Shown: positions 54,487 to 63,530 of the stretch, in pieces
Layout: each line of letters begins with the position of its first letter
Position numbering within the stretch: position 1 is the first letter of the stretch
Source of the DNA: Flavobacteriaceae bacterium UBA3159
GTDB lineage: Bacteria; Bacteroidota; Bacteroidia; Flavobacteriales; Flavobacteriaceae
Direction of reading: 5' to 3'
DNA length: 64,000 bases
Assembly (NCBI GenBank): GCA_002364535.1
Contig: DEYL01000047.1
Coordinates: 1 to 64,000, forward strand
Program-made: the position numbers and the translations under genes
The notes under the pieces: model-generated
Databases searched by the model: none
What the model saw: only the letters and a program-made list of their open reading frames with translations
Told to the model about the DNA's origin: nothing

Positions 54487-56073
54487 TTAACGATTGACAT
54501 AACTATCGATAAACTGCTTGTCCAAAGCATCGGAATCTCCGTATTTTTGACGCATTTCGTCATATCTTTTGTGCATCATTTGCTGGATCTCTTCATAGCC
54601 AGGGTCGTTGTAAATGTTGTTCATTTCGGCGGGATCCTTATCTAAATCGTACATTTCCCATACATCGATATCGTAATAGAAATGCATGAGTTTGTAGCGA
54701 TCGGTCCTTACTCCGTTGTGTCTTTTGACCATATGAACTGAAGGGTATTCATAATAAGTATAATAAATGGCATCACGCCATTCGCTGTTTTCCTTACTGA
54801 CAACTTTTCTAAAAGATTCTCCCTGCATCGGCTCAGGAATGGGTACTCCGGCATAGTCCAAAAAGGTAGGGGCAAAATCAAGGTTTTGGATCATCTGATC
54901 AATCTGTGTACCGGGCTTGATCTCTTTCGGGTAACGCATCAAAAGTGGAGTTCTTAAGGATTCTTCATACATGAATCTTTTGTCAAACCAACCATGTTCT
55001 CCCAAATAGAAACCTTGGTCGGAAGTATAAACAACAATGGTGTTTTCTGCCAGACCGTTTTGATCGAGGTAGTCGAGTACTTCTCCCACACCATCGTCAA
55101 CGGATTGGATTGTTCTGAGGTAGTCTTTCAGATAGCGGTTGAATTTCCATGAGGCCAATTCTTTACCATGTAATTTTGCCGCTTTCATGGCATCGTTTTT
55201 AGGTGTATAGGCATTGAGCCAGGCCTCACGCTGTTCGGGAGTAAAACGTTCGAGTTCTTTATTGAATCGCGTCTCTCTCCCGAAGGGATCAATGAGAAAT
55301 TTAAAGTCGTGTCCCCAACGACCGTGTCCACCATTGCCATGGGCGGCGGCAATTTGCTCTTCTGTAGCAGCGATTAGCATCTCTTGTGCAGCTGCGGCAG
55401 GACGCCCATCATAGTCGTCGAAGAAATTGTCGGGAAAATCAAATGTCTTGTCGTCAAAAAGGGTCAAATACTTTTCCTCAGACTGCCAGTTTCTGTGGGG
55501 TGCTTTTTGGTGGTACAACAACAGAAAAGGCTTAGTTTTATCTCTTTTATTTTTGAGCCAATCCAAACTCAAACGTGTGGTGATGGAGGTCACATAGCCC
55601 TGTATGCGTTCTTTGACGCCATTGATTATGAAATCGGGATTGTAGTAATGTCCTTGTCCGGGTAGTACGGCAGAATAGTCAAAACCTTGTGGCAATCCCC
55701 TGAGGTGGATTTTACCCACCATAGCGGTTTGGTAGCCAGCGGCTTGCAGGTCTTTGGCGAAATTGGGTTGCTCCCAATTAAAGTCTTGGATGTTGTCCAC
55801 CTTTCCATTGACAAAACTGTGCTTTCCGGTGAGCATCACCGCCCTACTGGGAGCACATATGGAGTTGGTCACAAAACCTTTATTAAACAGGGCGCCCTCG
55901 TGGGCAATTCGGTCAATGTTGGGTGTGTTGTTCAGATCGTGTCCGTAGGCACTTACGGCTTGAAAAGCGTGATCATCGGACATAATAAAAACGATATTTG
56001 GTGGCTTTGGTTTTTCTTGCTCACAAGAAAAAAGAAGTGGCAAAAGAAAAACGAAAAGAATTAATTTTTTCAT
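54487..56073 (-). CDS. S1-family sulfatase E (N-acetylglucosamine-6-sulfatase-like lipoprotein)
   Basis: The 528-residue sulfatase has a lipoprotein signal (LLFSC, Cys17). VFIMSDDHAFQAVSAYG holds the metal site and CAPSR (Cys73-Arg77) the formylglycine. The VTNSICAPSRAVMLTGKHSFVNG block is characteristic of glucosamine-6-sulfatase-like S1 proteins. An Ala-rich segment (AAAAQEMLIAATEEQIAAAHG) and a His/Gly-rich GNGGHGRWGH stretch near residues 225-255 form an insert. The surface location and family point to 6-O-desulfation of a glycan. Confidence 0.92.
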   Translation of the reverse strand: MKKLILFVFLLPLLFSCEQEKPKPPNIVFIMSDDHAFQAVSAYGHDLNNTPNIDRIAHEGALFNKGFVTNSICAPSRAVMLTGKHSFVNGKVDNIQDFNWEQPNFAKDLQAAGYQTAMVGKIHLRGLPQGFDYSAVLPGQGHYYNPDFIINGVKERIQGYVTSITTRLSLDWLKNKRDKTKPFLLLYHQKAPHRNWQSEEKYLTLFDDKTFDFPDNFFDDYDGRPAAAAQEMLIAATEEQIAAAHGNGGHGRWGHDFKFLIDPFGRETRFNKELERFTPEQREAWLNAYTPKNDAMKAAKLHGKELASWKFNRYLKDYLRTIQSVDDGVGEVLDYLDQNGLAENTIVVYTSDQGFYLGEHGWFDKRFMYEESLRTPLLMRYPKEIKPGTQIDQMIQNLDFAPTFLDYAGVPIPEPMQGESFRKVVSKENSEWRDAIYYTYYEYPSVHMVKRHNGVRTDRYKLMHFYYDIDVWEMYDLDKDPAEMNNIYNDPGYEEIQQMMHKRYDEMRQKYGDSDALDKQFIDSYVNR

Positions 56074-56186
56074 AGGATTTGATTTATTTAATTACATACA
56101 AATTATAAAAATTTCAATTAATCGAAGGGGTTAATTTGTTAGAGATAAAATCTTACATTTAATTTCCAAAAATTAAGGATCAAAAG

Positions 56187-57149
56187 ATGACCAAAACAAT
56201 CAAATGGGGGATCGCAGGTCTCGGCAATATTGCACGAAAGTTTGCAGAAGATTTAAAAAGGGTTGCTCAAGCCGAGTTGGTTGGTGTGGCTTCCACTAAC
56301 AGGGGTCGTGCACTGGCTTTTCAAAAGGAATTTAACGGACAAAAAGCCTATGGTAATTATGAAGATTTGTACCGTGATCCTAAAATACAGGTCATTTATA
56401 TTGCCAGTCTAAACCAGAACCACAAAGACATGACCATGGCGGCACTGGAAGCGGGAAAAGGGGTTTTGTGCGAAAAACCCCTAGGACTCAATACGGAAGA
56501 GATCCGGGCTATGATCGCATTGGCTCAAAAACAAAATTGTTTTTTGATGGAAGCCTTGTGGTCGCGTTTTAATCCAGCCATACAAAAAGCAAAACAGTGG
56601 ATCACAGCGGGGCAGATTGGTGATCCCAAATTTCTGTATGCCGAGTTTTCCTTTTACCGTCTTAATATAGATTCCTCCCATCGTTTGATGGATCCTAAAA
56701 AAGGAGGAGGGGTTTTGCTGGACATAGGAATCTATCCCTTATTTCTGGCCTATTTCATTTTGGGTAAACCCAAAAAAATAGTAGCACAATCCATCTCTGC
56801 AAATACGGGGGTGGATGTTCAGACCTCCATGATACTGCAATATAAAAATAACCAAGCGGTGCTCTATTGTGGTATTGCCAACGAAAGCGACAACAACGCC
56901 AAAGTGGGGGGAACAAAAGGGGAAATATTACTCCATGGTTTTTGGCATAATGCCCAAAAAGTGGAGTTGACCCAATCTGGAACCACCACCCAAGAAGATT
57001 TTCCCCTAGAGGGGAACGGTTATGTTCCTGAAATTGAAGAGGTCAACCGCTGTATCGCCTCGGGGAAAAAAGAGAGTAATTTGTGGAGCCATCAAGACGC
57101 AATAGAACTAGGTAAAATGGTTGAACAAGTTTTCGAAAAAATAAAGTAA
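56187..57149 (+). CDS. Gfo/Idh/MocA-family oxidoreductase, cytoplasmic
   Basis: The 320-residue NAD(P)-dependent sugar dehydrogenase-type enzyme has a Rossmann loop IAGLGNIARKFAEDL at residues 8-22, the catalytic-lysine motif CEKPLGLN at about 95-102, and the C-terminal domain with MDPKKGGGVLLDIGIYP. No signal peptide, unlike the paralogue at 61181. The substrate is unknown. It is the only plus-strand gene in this part and converges on the DUF1501 gene. Confidence 0.92.
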   Translation: MTKTIKWGIAGLGNIARKFAEDLKRVAQAELVGVASTNRGRALAFQKEFNGQKAYGNYEDLYRDPKIQVIYIASLNQNHKDMTMAALEAGKGVLCEKPLGLNTEEIRAMIALAQKQNCFLMEALWSRFNPAIQKAKQWITAGQIGDPKFLYAEFSFYRLNIDSSHRLMDPKKGGGVLLDIGIYPLFLAYFILGKPKKIVAQSISANTGVDVQTSMILQYKNNQAVLYCGIANESDNNAKVGGTKGEILLHGFWHNAQKVELTQSGTTTQEDFPLEGNGYVPEIEEVNRCIASGKKESNLWSHQDAIELGKMVEQVFEKIK

Positions 57150-57162
57150 AAGAGCTAAGCCA

Positions 57163-58770
57163 CTATTTAACTAAAAAAGATTTACTATAGGTTTTCTCTC
57201 CATTGACCGTAATTTTGTAAAAGTACTGTCCGGGAGGAAGGCGTTGGGTAGCGGTATCAATTAAAGAGAGGTTGTGCTTTCCGGAGTTTAAACCAGAACT
57301 AATAGTGTTTCCTACTTTTCTTCCCAATACATCAAAGACATTGATTTCGACATTGGCGTATTCATTAATTGACAGGTATAAGCTGACACCGTGATCTCCG
57401 TTTACTGCCGCGTGGAGGGGAAGGTAAGGGTCTTCGGTAATAGGCAATTTTTCCGATCCATCACAACCCAATCCCAATCCCAAAAGTTGGGGCTTGGGAC
57501 CGCTAATGGCATTGCTGACATCGACGGCATCTGCACACAACCAATCGGTAAGGACAGAAGCATATACAGCTCTAAAATCGATACTGCTTGCAATATTACC
57601 TTTCTTATCCAGTGCTCTTAGGTTAGGGTGCTCACCAATAAAACCATTGCCGTTGAGGGCTGGCCCAAAAAGCATAATTGGCGCAGCAGAACCGTGGTCG
57701 GTTCCATTTGAACCATTTTCAGCAACCCGACGGCCAAACTCAGAAAAGGTCATCGAAAGTACTTTGTCGGCCACTCCATAATCACTCAAATCTTTGTAAA
57801 AGGTTTGGATGGCCTTAGAGAGTCTTGACATCAAGGATTCATGACGTGCAGGCTGGTTGGCATGGGTGTCAAATCCGCCCAATGAAACCATGTACACTTT
57901 GGTCCCCAGACCCCCTTTGATAAATCGAGAGACCAAACTCATTTGTAAATCAAAATTATCATTGGCGTAGGAATCAAATGCTCTGGACTTTTCGTAAGCC
58001 TGATTGATCACAGAGGCATAACGGAATGTGGTGTTTGAGGCTTCTCTTAAAAAGGAAACCTGCTGGCTATGAAGGTTAGTCCTGATGTTTTGGTTGTCAA
58101 ATAAGGTTCCGTTTTCGGCCACTCTTTTGAGGCGTTGTGGACTGGATACCGAAAAAGAATAGGTTGTGAGATCTCCATCAAAAATCATATTTCCACCACC
58201 GCCGATTTGAATGGCTAGGGGTTTTTTGGGTGGGTTGTTCATGTAATCCCCATACTTTCCCTCGTAGTATCTACCCATCCATCCAGAACTAATCTCACTG
58301 TCGGGAGTCGTCGTTGCCCAAATTTCGGAGGATTTAAAATGGGATAAGTTTTGATTTTCGTAGCCCACACCGTGGATGACTTTCATGGCACCCTCGCCCC
58401 ACATAGGTGCCACAGCGTTCATAAAATTAGGCATACCATGATTGTCGTTAAGCTTGTAAATGTTGTTTTCTGGTATATGAATTTTGGGTCGTTTGTTGGC
58501 ATATAAATCAAAATCGTAAAGTGGAACAATTGTATTGAGTCCATCGTTACCGCCTTTAAGTCTAATGAGCACCAATATACGATCGGAATAGGCATCGGAA
58601 AGGGCTTGGTTCAACTGAGGAGATTCGACCACTGACAGAGTACTGTTCCCAAATGAAATGGCACCTGCTCCTGCCATACCGAGGGTTCTCAAAAATCCCC
58701 GCCGATCCCAGTGCGCGTGATCAAGATCATGAGACTTTAAATGCATTTCATTAGGTTTATGGCGCTTCAT
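57163..58770 (-). CDS. DUF1501 protein with Tat-like signal and T9SS sorting tail
   Basis: The 535-residue protein has a twin-arginine-like N-terminus (DRRGFLRTLGMAGAG, Arg23-Arg24), a DUF1501 core (VLIRLKGGNDGLNTIVPLYD, SLGGFDTHANQ, MTFSEFGRRV, GTDHGSAAPIMLFG), and a C-terminal 75-residue beta domain of the type A T9SS sorting family (VNVFDVLGRKV-like block, NLSLIDTATQRLPPGQYFY, ending in KSFLVK). It should therefore be released at the cell surface. It follows DUF1800 by two bases, the usual partner of this DUF1501 subgroup. Function unknown. Confidence 0.9.
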   Translation of the reverse strand: MKRHKPNEMHLKSHDLDHAHWDRRGFLRTLGMAGAGAISFGNSTLSVVESPQLNQALSDAYSDRILVLIRLKGGNDGLNTIVPLYDFDLYANKRPKIHIPENNIYKLNDNHGMPNFMNAVAPMWGEGAMKVIHGVGYENQNLSHFKSSEIWATTTPDSEISSGWMGRYYEGKYGDYMNNPPKKPLAIQIGGGGNMIFDGDLTTYSFSVSSPQRLKRVAENGTLFDNQNIRTNLHSQQVSFLREASNTTFRYASVINQAYEKSRAFDSYANDNFDLQMSLVSRFIKGGLGTKVYMVSLGGFDTHANQPARHESLMSRLSKAIQTFYKDLSDYGVADKVLSMTFSEFGRRVAENGSNGTDHGSAAPIMLFGPALNGNGFIGEHPNLRALDKKGNIASSIDFRAVYASVLTDWLCADAVDVSNAISGPKPQLLGLGLGCDGSEKLPITEDPYLPLHAAVNGDHGVSLYLSINEYANVEINVFDVLGRKVGNTISSGLNSGKHNLSLIDTATQRLPPGQYFYKITVNGEKTYSKSFLVK

Positions 58771-58772
58771 CT

Positions 58773-60197
58773 CTATTTCAATTGAAATTCAGGTAGGGTT
58801 ATAAAAAAGCGCATCAAATCGTAGACCTGTTTACTAACGCTGTTACTATTTAAAGACCAGGTTCCATCTTCAAAATAACTTTCGGGGACATCGCCCATAA
58901 ATATATTAATGGCATCAGTCATTTCCTCCTCTTTAATTTGGTAGGGGCAAAACATAAAATCTTTAAGTTTCGTGACGATCACCCTTAAATCGGTTTGATC
59001 ACTTCCCACCAAGGCTTGGATAAAAGTTTTAAACTGGTTTTTGTTTTTTTGCCAGTATTTGATCAACAAATAATCTGCAAATTCCCAACGCTTGGGTAAG
59101 GTTTCAGAATTGATCCAATCGTGATTGCCTTGCCATCCTGCCACATCGATCGGGGAAAAAATTTCTTGTCCCATGTCCCTGCATTTATTTCTAAAGTTCA
59201 ATTCCAAATCAACGTTGACCGGGTATTGAAAAGAAAGGGATTGGTGCAATCCCAACATAAGATCAATGGGACTTTTGATGATCACATTGTTATTGACCGA
59301 GTCGAAAAAATGCTCGCTTTTAAACAATTGTTTTATTACAGGTAAGATTTCAAACTGATTGTCCTTTAGAGACTTGGCCATTTGGCCAATTATGGATAAA
59401 TCTTCTTCGGGGCTTACAAAATAACGATAGATTTTGGTACAGATAAAATCGGCAACGAGGTCTTCTTTTTCCTGAAATAAGATGTCGATAACATCGTCGT
59501 ATCCCCAATTACCCGTTTGTCCAAAAATGGTTTTTGATCCCTTATCAAAAGTATTTTCATTGAATTCAATGACGCCCATGTTGGTTTTAAAACGGTTGTA
59601 TCCTGTGAGTGCTCTTGAGGTCTCTGTAATGTCCTCTTGGGTATACCCATTGCCTTCGCCAAGGGTAAAGAGTTCATACAATTCTCTGGCGTAGTTTTCA
59701 TTGGGATTGTTTTTTTTGTTTTCATAACCATTGAGGTAGCGTAACATGGCCGGAGCCAGTCCCATTTCGCTGACAAGAGTTTTGAAATTCCCCAATGCAT
59801 GGGATTGGATCAAGGCATAATATTGGTAGAGATAGGCCGGTTGGTTAACGTCCTTGTATTCTATAACAAAATGATTGCTCCAAAACAAGACCAGACGTTC
59901 TCTAAAACCGTTATTGGTGATGTCTGTATAAGCCTGTTTCTGGCAAATCGTATGATAATAGCCTTTGTTTTTCCCGGAGTTGTTGAATTGCTTATTGTCC
60001 CATTGACCCCATTCGGGAGCAGGGGTTACCTCCATATCTGCTGCCACTCCCACAATGTCATCAATCATCGTTCCGGGAGTAGAGTTGAGATAGAGATTGA
60101 TATTGGATAGGGAACAACCAAAACCCAACCGCCTGGCAAGCAAGTTGATTTGATCGGCATTCCAGGGGTTATTTAGAGATGGAGAATAAGGTTTCAA
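58773..60197 (-). CDS. DUF1800 protein
   Basis: The 474-residue DUF1800 protein has the family opening INLLARRLGFGCS and the ARELYELFTLGEGNGYTQEDITETSRALTGY block near residue 175, plus DVAGWQGNHDW. The start must be TTG at 60197: the upstream frame closes within nine codons without an ATG. No signal peptide is seen from this start. DUF1800 and DUF1501 genes pair widely in Bacteroidetes and planctomycetes, with no assigned reaction. Confidence 0.9.
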   Translation of the reverse strand: MKPYSPSLNNPWNADQINLLARRLGFGCSLSNINLYLNSTPGTMIDDIVGVAADMEVTPAPEWGQWDNKQFNNSGKNKGYYHTICQKQAYTDITNNGFRERLVLFWSNHFVIEYKDVNQPAYLYQYYALIQSHALGNFKTLVSEMGLAPAMLRYLNGYENKKNNPNENYARELYELFTLGEGNGYTQEDITETSRALTGYNRFKTNMGVIEFNENTFDKGSKTIFGQTGNWGYDDVIDILFQEKEDLVADFICTKIYRYFVSPEEDLSIIGQMAKSLKDNQFEILPVIKQLFKSEHFFDSVNNNVIIKSPIDLMLGLHQSLSFQYPVNVDLELNFRNKCRDMGQEIFSPIDVAGWQGNHDWINSETLPKRWEFADYLLIKYWQKNKNQFKTFIQALVGSDQTDLRVIVTKLKDFMFCPYQIKEEEMTDAINIFMGDVPESYFEDGTWSLNSNSVSKQVYDLMRFFITLPEFQLK

Positions 60198-60250
60198 ATT
60201 GGTAAATAGCGTTTGTTGAAATCATAAAATATATTAAATCTAATAATTAA

Positions 60251-61168
60251 TTAATAAAGAAAATCATCCACTTGTTTATAGGCGTCAATTACAGCGATTT
60301 CCCCGGCTTTATCGGGTCTGGAATTACCGTGCTCCATGCCCATAACCCCTTTAAAACCTCTGGAATGAATGTATTTAAAAACGTTTTTATAATTGATTTC
60401 ACCTGTAGTGGGTTCCTTTCTTCCAGGGTTGTCTCCAATTTGGAAATAAGCAATTTCATCCCAGCATTTTTCGATATTTGGGATCAAATTTCCTTCTTGG
60501 ATTTGCTGGTGATAGATGTCGAAAAGGATCTTACACGAAGGCGAGTTGACTGCCCTACAAATTTGAAAAGCCTGAGGGCTTTCCTTTAAAAACAAGCCGG
60601 CATGGTTTCTGTACCAGTTCAGGGGTTCCAATACCATTACAATATCGTTGGGTTCCAAAATGGCGGAAGCTTGTTTAAGACTTTCGATGACATTGGCGGT
60701 TTGATAGTCATCTACCAATTTTAAATCAATGGTTCCGGGAACTACAGTCATCCATTTAGCATCGACCCTTTTGGCTACCGTTACCGACGCTTGGATTTCC
60801 TCTAGAAAAGCCTTGCGATCATTAGCTTTTCCTCGGGCCAAAGTAGGATTTTTAAAGTCCTTATAAGCTACAAAAACCCCCATGGTCAGATTTCTTTTCT
60901 GCATGGTAGCAGCCATTTTTTCTTGCATAGCGACTGGCCGGGTATTCATATTGTTGTCTTCGAAAGCTGTAAACCCCTGATCGGCCATAAAGTTGAGTTG
61001 ATCGATGGGATCGTCACCTGCCGAATGTTTGAACATACCCAGGTGGGGCGCGTATTTTAGATTGAATTGATGGGGAGCCACAGCATCCGATTGTGCGAAT
61101 ATCTTGGGAACTGTTGCAAGCCCCACTCCTGCCATCAGGGCGGATTGGGTAAAATTTCTTCTGTTCAT
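60251..61168 (-). CDS. Exported TIM-barrel sugar isomerase/epimerase-like protein
   Basis: The product is 305 residues from the ATG at 61168 (a TTG nine bases upstream is possible). It has a Tat-like N-terminus (NRRNFTQSALMAGVGL) and an xylose-isomerase-like TIM barrel with YAPHLGMFKHSAG, MVLEPLNWYRNHAG, ILFDIYHQQIQEGN, IGDNPGRKEPTTGEI and GVMGMEHGNS. The Glu/Asp/His set is that of hydroxypyruvate-isomerase-like enzymes. Paired with a signal-bearing Gfo/Idh gene 12 bases upstream, it may act on an oxidised sugar outside the cytoplasm. Confidence 0.88.
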   Translation of the reverse strand: MNRRNFTQSALMAGVGLATVPKIFAQSDAVAPHQFNLKYAPHLGMFKHSAGDDPIDQLNFMADQGFTAFEDNNMNTRPVAMQEKMAATMQKRNLTMGVFVAYKDFKNPTLARGKANDRKAFLEEIQASVTVAKRVDAKWMTVVPGTIDLKLVDDYQTANVIESLKQASAILEPNDIVMVLEPLNWYRNHAGLFLKESPQAFQICRAVNSPSCKILFDIYHQQIQEGNLIPNIEKCWDEIAYFQIGDNPGRKEPTTGEINYKNVFKYIHSRGFKGVMGMEHGNSRPDKAGEIAVIDAYKQVDDFLY

Positions 61169-61180
61169 CTTGTTCAATTT

Positions 61181-62545
61181 TTAAAATTCAGTGATACCCG
61201 GAGTTGGAATGGGATACATTCCATTGATGTCGGGCATTGTGGGTGGATTGCTGTTCCAGTCTATAGATTCGGGCATGATCTGCAGATCAGAATTCATGGC
61301 CTGATCCCAAGTAATTACTTTACCAGAATAGGTAGCCATTCTTCCCATAATGGCAGTTAGGGTACTTTTGGCACCATTTTCGGCATCTGCAATGACTCCA
61401 CCATTTCGGATCGAAGCAAACAATTGATCATGCTCCACCTGATAGGGATTGGGCTCATTTAAAGGATCGGCTGAAGACTTACTGGGTTTGGAACTATTTG
61501 TTTTGTGCCCAGCTTTGTATTTGTACATTTCGTTTCCTTCCAAGTCGGTAAGTTGTCCTACACGCGAATTAATAAATCCTTCAGTTCCTTGAAAGGTTTC
61601 ATCAACCCTGCGCATACATCCTGGTTGGTGACGACACTGACTGGAGATCACGGCTCCGGAATCATAGGTGAATTCTACAAAGTGGTGATCAAAAATTTCT
61701 CCGTGATCTTTTCCATTTCTTACTTGTCTTCCTCCCATTCCTTGGGCTTGGGATGGATAGCCTCCGATAAACCAGTTGGCTACATCAATATTGTGTATGT
61801 GTTGTTCCAAAATATGATCCCCACACAGCCAGTTAAAATAATACCAGTTGCGCATTTGATATTCCATTTCAGTTTGTCCAGGCTGTCTTTTTCTTACCCA
61901 TACACCATAACTATTCCAGTAAACCTGTCCAGCTACAATCTTTCCAATATAACCGTCTTGTACTTTTTGATACAAATCGATATATTTTTGTTGGTAATGA
62001 CGTTGCAGTCCTACTACTACATTGAGTTTGTTCATTCTAGCCTTTTGGGCGACCTCCAGTACTTTTCTGACACCCACGGGATCAGTAGCTACTGGCTTTT
62101 CCATAAAAACATGCTTGCCGTTGTTGATGGCATATTCAAAGTGATAGGGTCTAAAACCGGGAGGCGTGGTCAGTATGACCACATCGGCCAAATCGATGGC
62201 TTTTTTATAGGCATCAAAACCGGAAAAGAGATTTTTGGGATTGACTTTGATTTTCTTAACACCGTCGAAATGTTCTTGAACGGTTTTAAGACTTTTTTCA
62301 ACGTTGTCCTGAAAGGCATCGGCCATGGCTACCAGCTCGACATTTTCATCGGCTTGTAAGGCTTGAACGACAGCACCTCTTCCGCGACCACCACAACCTA
62401 CTAACGCAAGTTTTAGTTTTTTGTTGCCATAAACATTGGCCATGGCTCCCACGGGGAGACCTGCCGACAAAATTCCGGTCGTTGCTAAGGTAGAACTTTT
62501 TACAAAGTTTCTTCTACTAAGTGAGTTGTTTTGTTTTGATTTCAT
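61181..62545 (-). CDS. Gfo/Idh/MocA-family oxidoreductase with Tat signal
   Basis: The 454-residue protein begins with a twin-arginine signal (LSRRNFVKSSTLATTG). The Rossmann loop is LVGCGGRGRGAVVQAL, the catalytic-lysine motif MEKPVATDPVG, and the long C-terminal domain is typical of the exported form that carries its bound NAD through the Tat system. Paralogues of this size in Bacteroidetes act with TIM-barrel proteins on glycosides through 3-keto intermediates. That role is inferred here. It follows the SUMF1-fold gene on the minus strand after 13 bp. Confidence 0.92.
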   Translation of the reverse strand: MKSKQNNSLSRRNFVKSSTLATTGILSAGLPVGAMANVYGNKKLKLALVGCGGRGRGAVVQALQADENVELVAMADAFQDNVEKSLKTVQEHFDGVKKIKVNPKNLFSGFDAYKKAIDLADVVILTTPPGFRPYHFEYAINNGKHVFMEKPVATDPVGVRKVLEVAQKARMNKLNVVVGLQRHYQQKYIDLYQKVQDGYIGKIVAGQVYWNSYGVWVRKRQPGQTEMEYQMRNWYYFNWLCGDHILEQHIHNIDVANWFIGGYPSQAQGMGGRQVRNGKDHGEIFDHHFVEFTYDSGAVISSQCRHQPGCMRRVDETFQGTEGFINSRVGQLTDLEGNEMYKYKAGHKTNSSKPSKSSADPLNEPNPYQVEHDQLFASIRNGGVIADAENGAKSTLTAIMGRMATYSGKVITWDQAMNSDLQIMPESIDWNSNPPTMPDINGMYPIPTPGITEF

Positions 62546-62558
62546 TGTTTAGTTATTA

Positions 62559-63521
62559 TTAATTCCAATACGTTTTTTGCTCTTCAGGTGTTAGAGTTTT
62601 AATCGGTCTTACAACCCTAAAACCTACAAATGGGGCATCGGTGTGCCACCATAGGCTTTTTGGGATCTGAGGATCTCTTTTTTTCCATTTTTTGGAGGAG
62701 GGTCTTCGTGTTGCACTTCTCAACCTACCGGCCTTGTCTGACCATGCTCCACCCCTTACAACGCGGGGGTAAGTTTTGGTTGGTTTTTGAAGGGGATTAT
62801 TTGCGGTTTTCCTTTTTCTTTGTTTGTAAAGGGTCGGAACATACTGATCCAGTGTCCATTCCGAAACATTCCCATGCATATCATACAAGCCCCAAGGGTT
62901 GGGTTTTTTTTGACCCACTTGATGATAGGCGCCCCCACTATTTACCTCATGCCAAGCGTAAATATCTAAATCTGCGGGATCATCTCCAAATGAATAGGCG
63001 GTTTTTGTTCCTGCCCTACAGGCATATTCCCATTCTGCCTCGGTGGGCAGGCGGTAAAAATTACCGGTCATGGCAGAGAGCCATTCGCAAAATTTGGCCG
63101 CGGCCAGTTGGGTCATGCAGATGGCCGGGTAACCTTCTACCCCCATCCCAAAACTCATTTCGGTATAGGGTTGGGTAGCTCCGGAAACCCCATCAATATC
63201 AATGTCTACTTCCTTACCATTGAGCTGCTGGGGTCTTTTGCTGTCTATGTCACGAGCGACAAAAAGTTCGTATAAATCCCAAGTGACCTCAAATTTACCC
63301 ATCCAAAAGGGGTCAACCTCTACCTCGTGTTGAGGGCCTTCATCCCCAAAGTGACCTTGTTCAGACTTTGGGCTTCCCATTGTAAATGTACCGCCTGGAA
63401 CGAATACCATTTCAACTTTTTCTTTTGTCCCTGGAATGGACTGGGTATACTCTTTTTCATTCTCTCCAAAAGCGATCAGAAAAAGGGATGTCAATATTAA
63501 TTTGATTATTTTTTTATTCAT
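62559..63521 (-). CDS. SUMF1/FGE-fold protein lacking the catalytic cysteines
   Basis: The 320-residue exported protein (signal peptide to about residue 20) has the formylglycine-generating-enzyme fold: FVPGGTFTMGS (41-51), PTEAEWEYACRAG (159-171), GLYDMHGNVSEWTLD (211-225) and RVVRGGAWSDKAGRLRS (253-269). Authentic aerobic FGE has two cysteines after the RGGS block. Here the matching positions are Asp and Leu, so the copper/thiol active site is absent. It is therefore a SUMF1-domain relative, not an enzyme that can make formylglycine. Function unknown. Confidence 0.88.
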   Translation of the reverse strand: MNKKIIKLILTSLFLIAFGENEKEYTQSIPGTKEKVEMVFVPGGTFTMGSPKSEQGHFGDEGPQHEVEVDPFWMGKFEVTWDLYELFVARDIDSKRPQQLNGKEVDIDIDGVSGATQPYTEMSFGMGVEGYPAICMTQLAAAKFCEWLSAMTGNFYRLPTEAEWEYACRAGTKTAYSFGDDPADLDIYAWHEVNSGGAYHQVGQKKPNPWGLYDMHGNVSEWTLDQYVPTLYKQRKRKTANNPLQKPTKTYPRVVRGGAWSDKAGRLRSATRRPSSKKWKKRDPQIPKSLWWHTDAPFVGFRVVRPIKTLTPEEQKTYWN

Positions 63522-63530
63522 TTGCTGGCA

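Noticed and set aside
62559..63521. Naming the SUMF1-fold gene as formylglycine-generating enzyme
   Set aside because: Both catalytic cysteines are replaced by Asp and Leu in the expected block.
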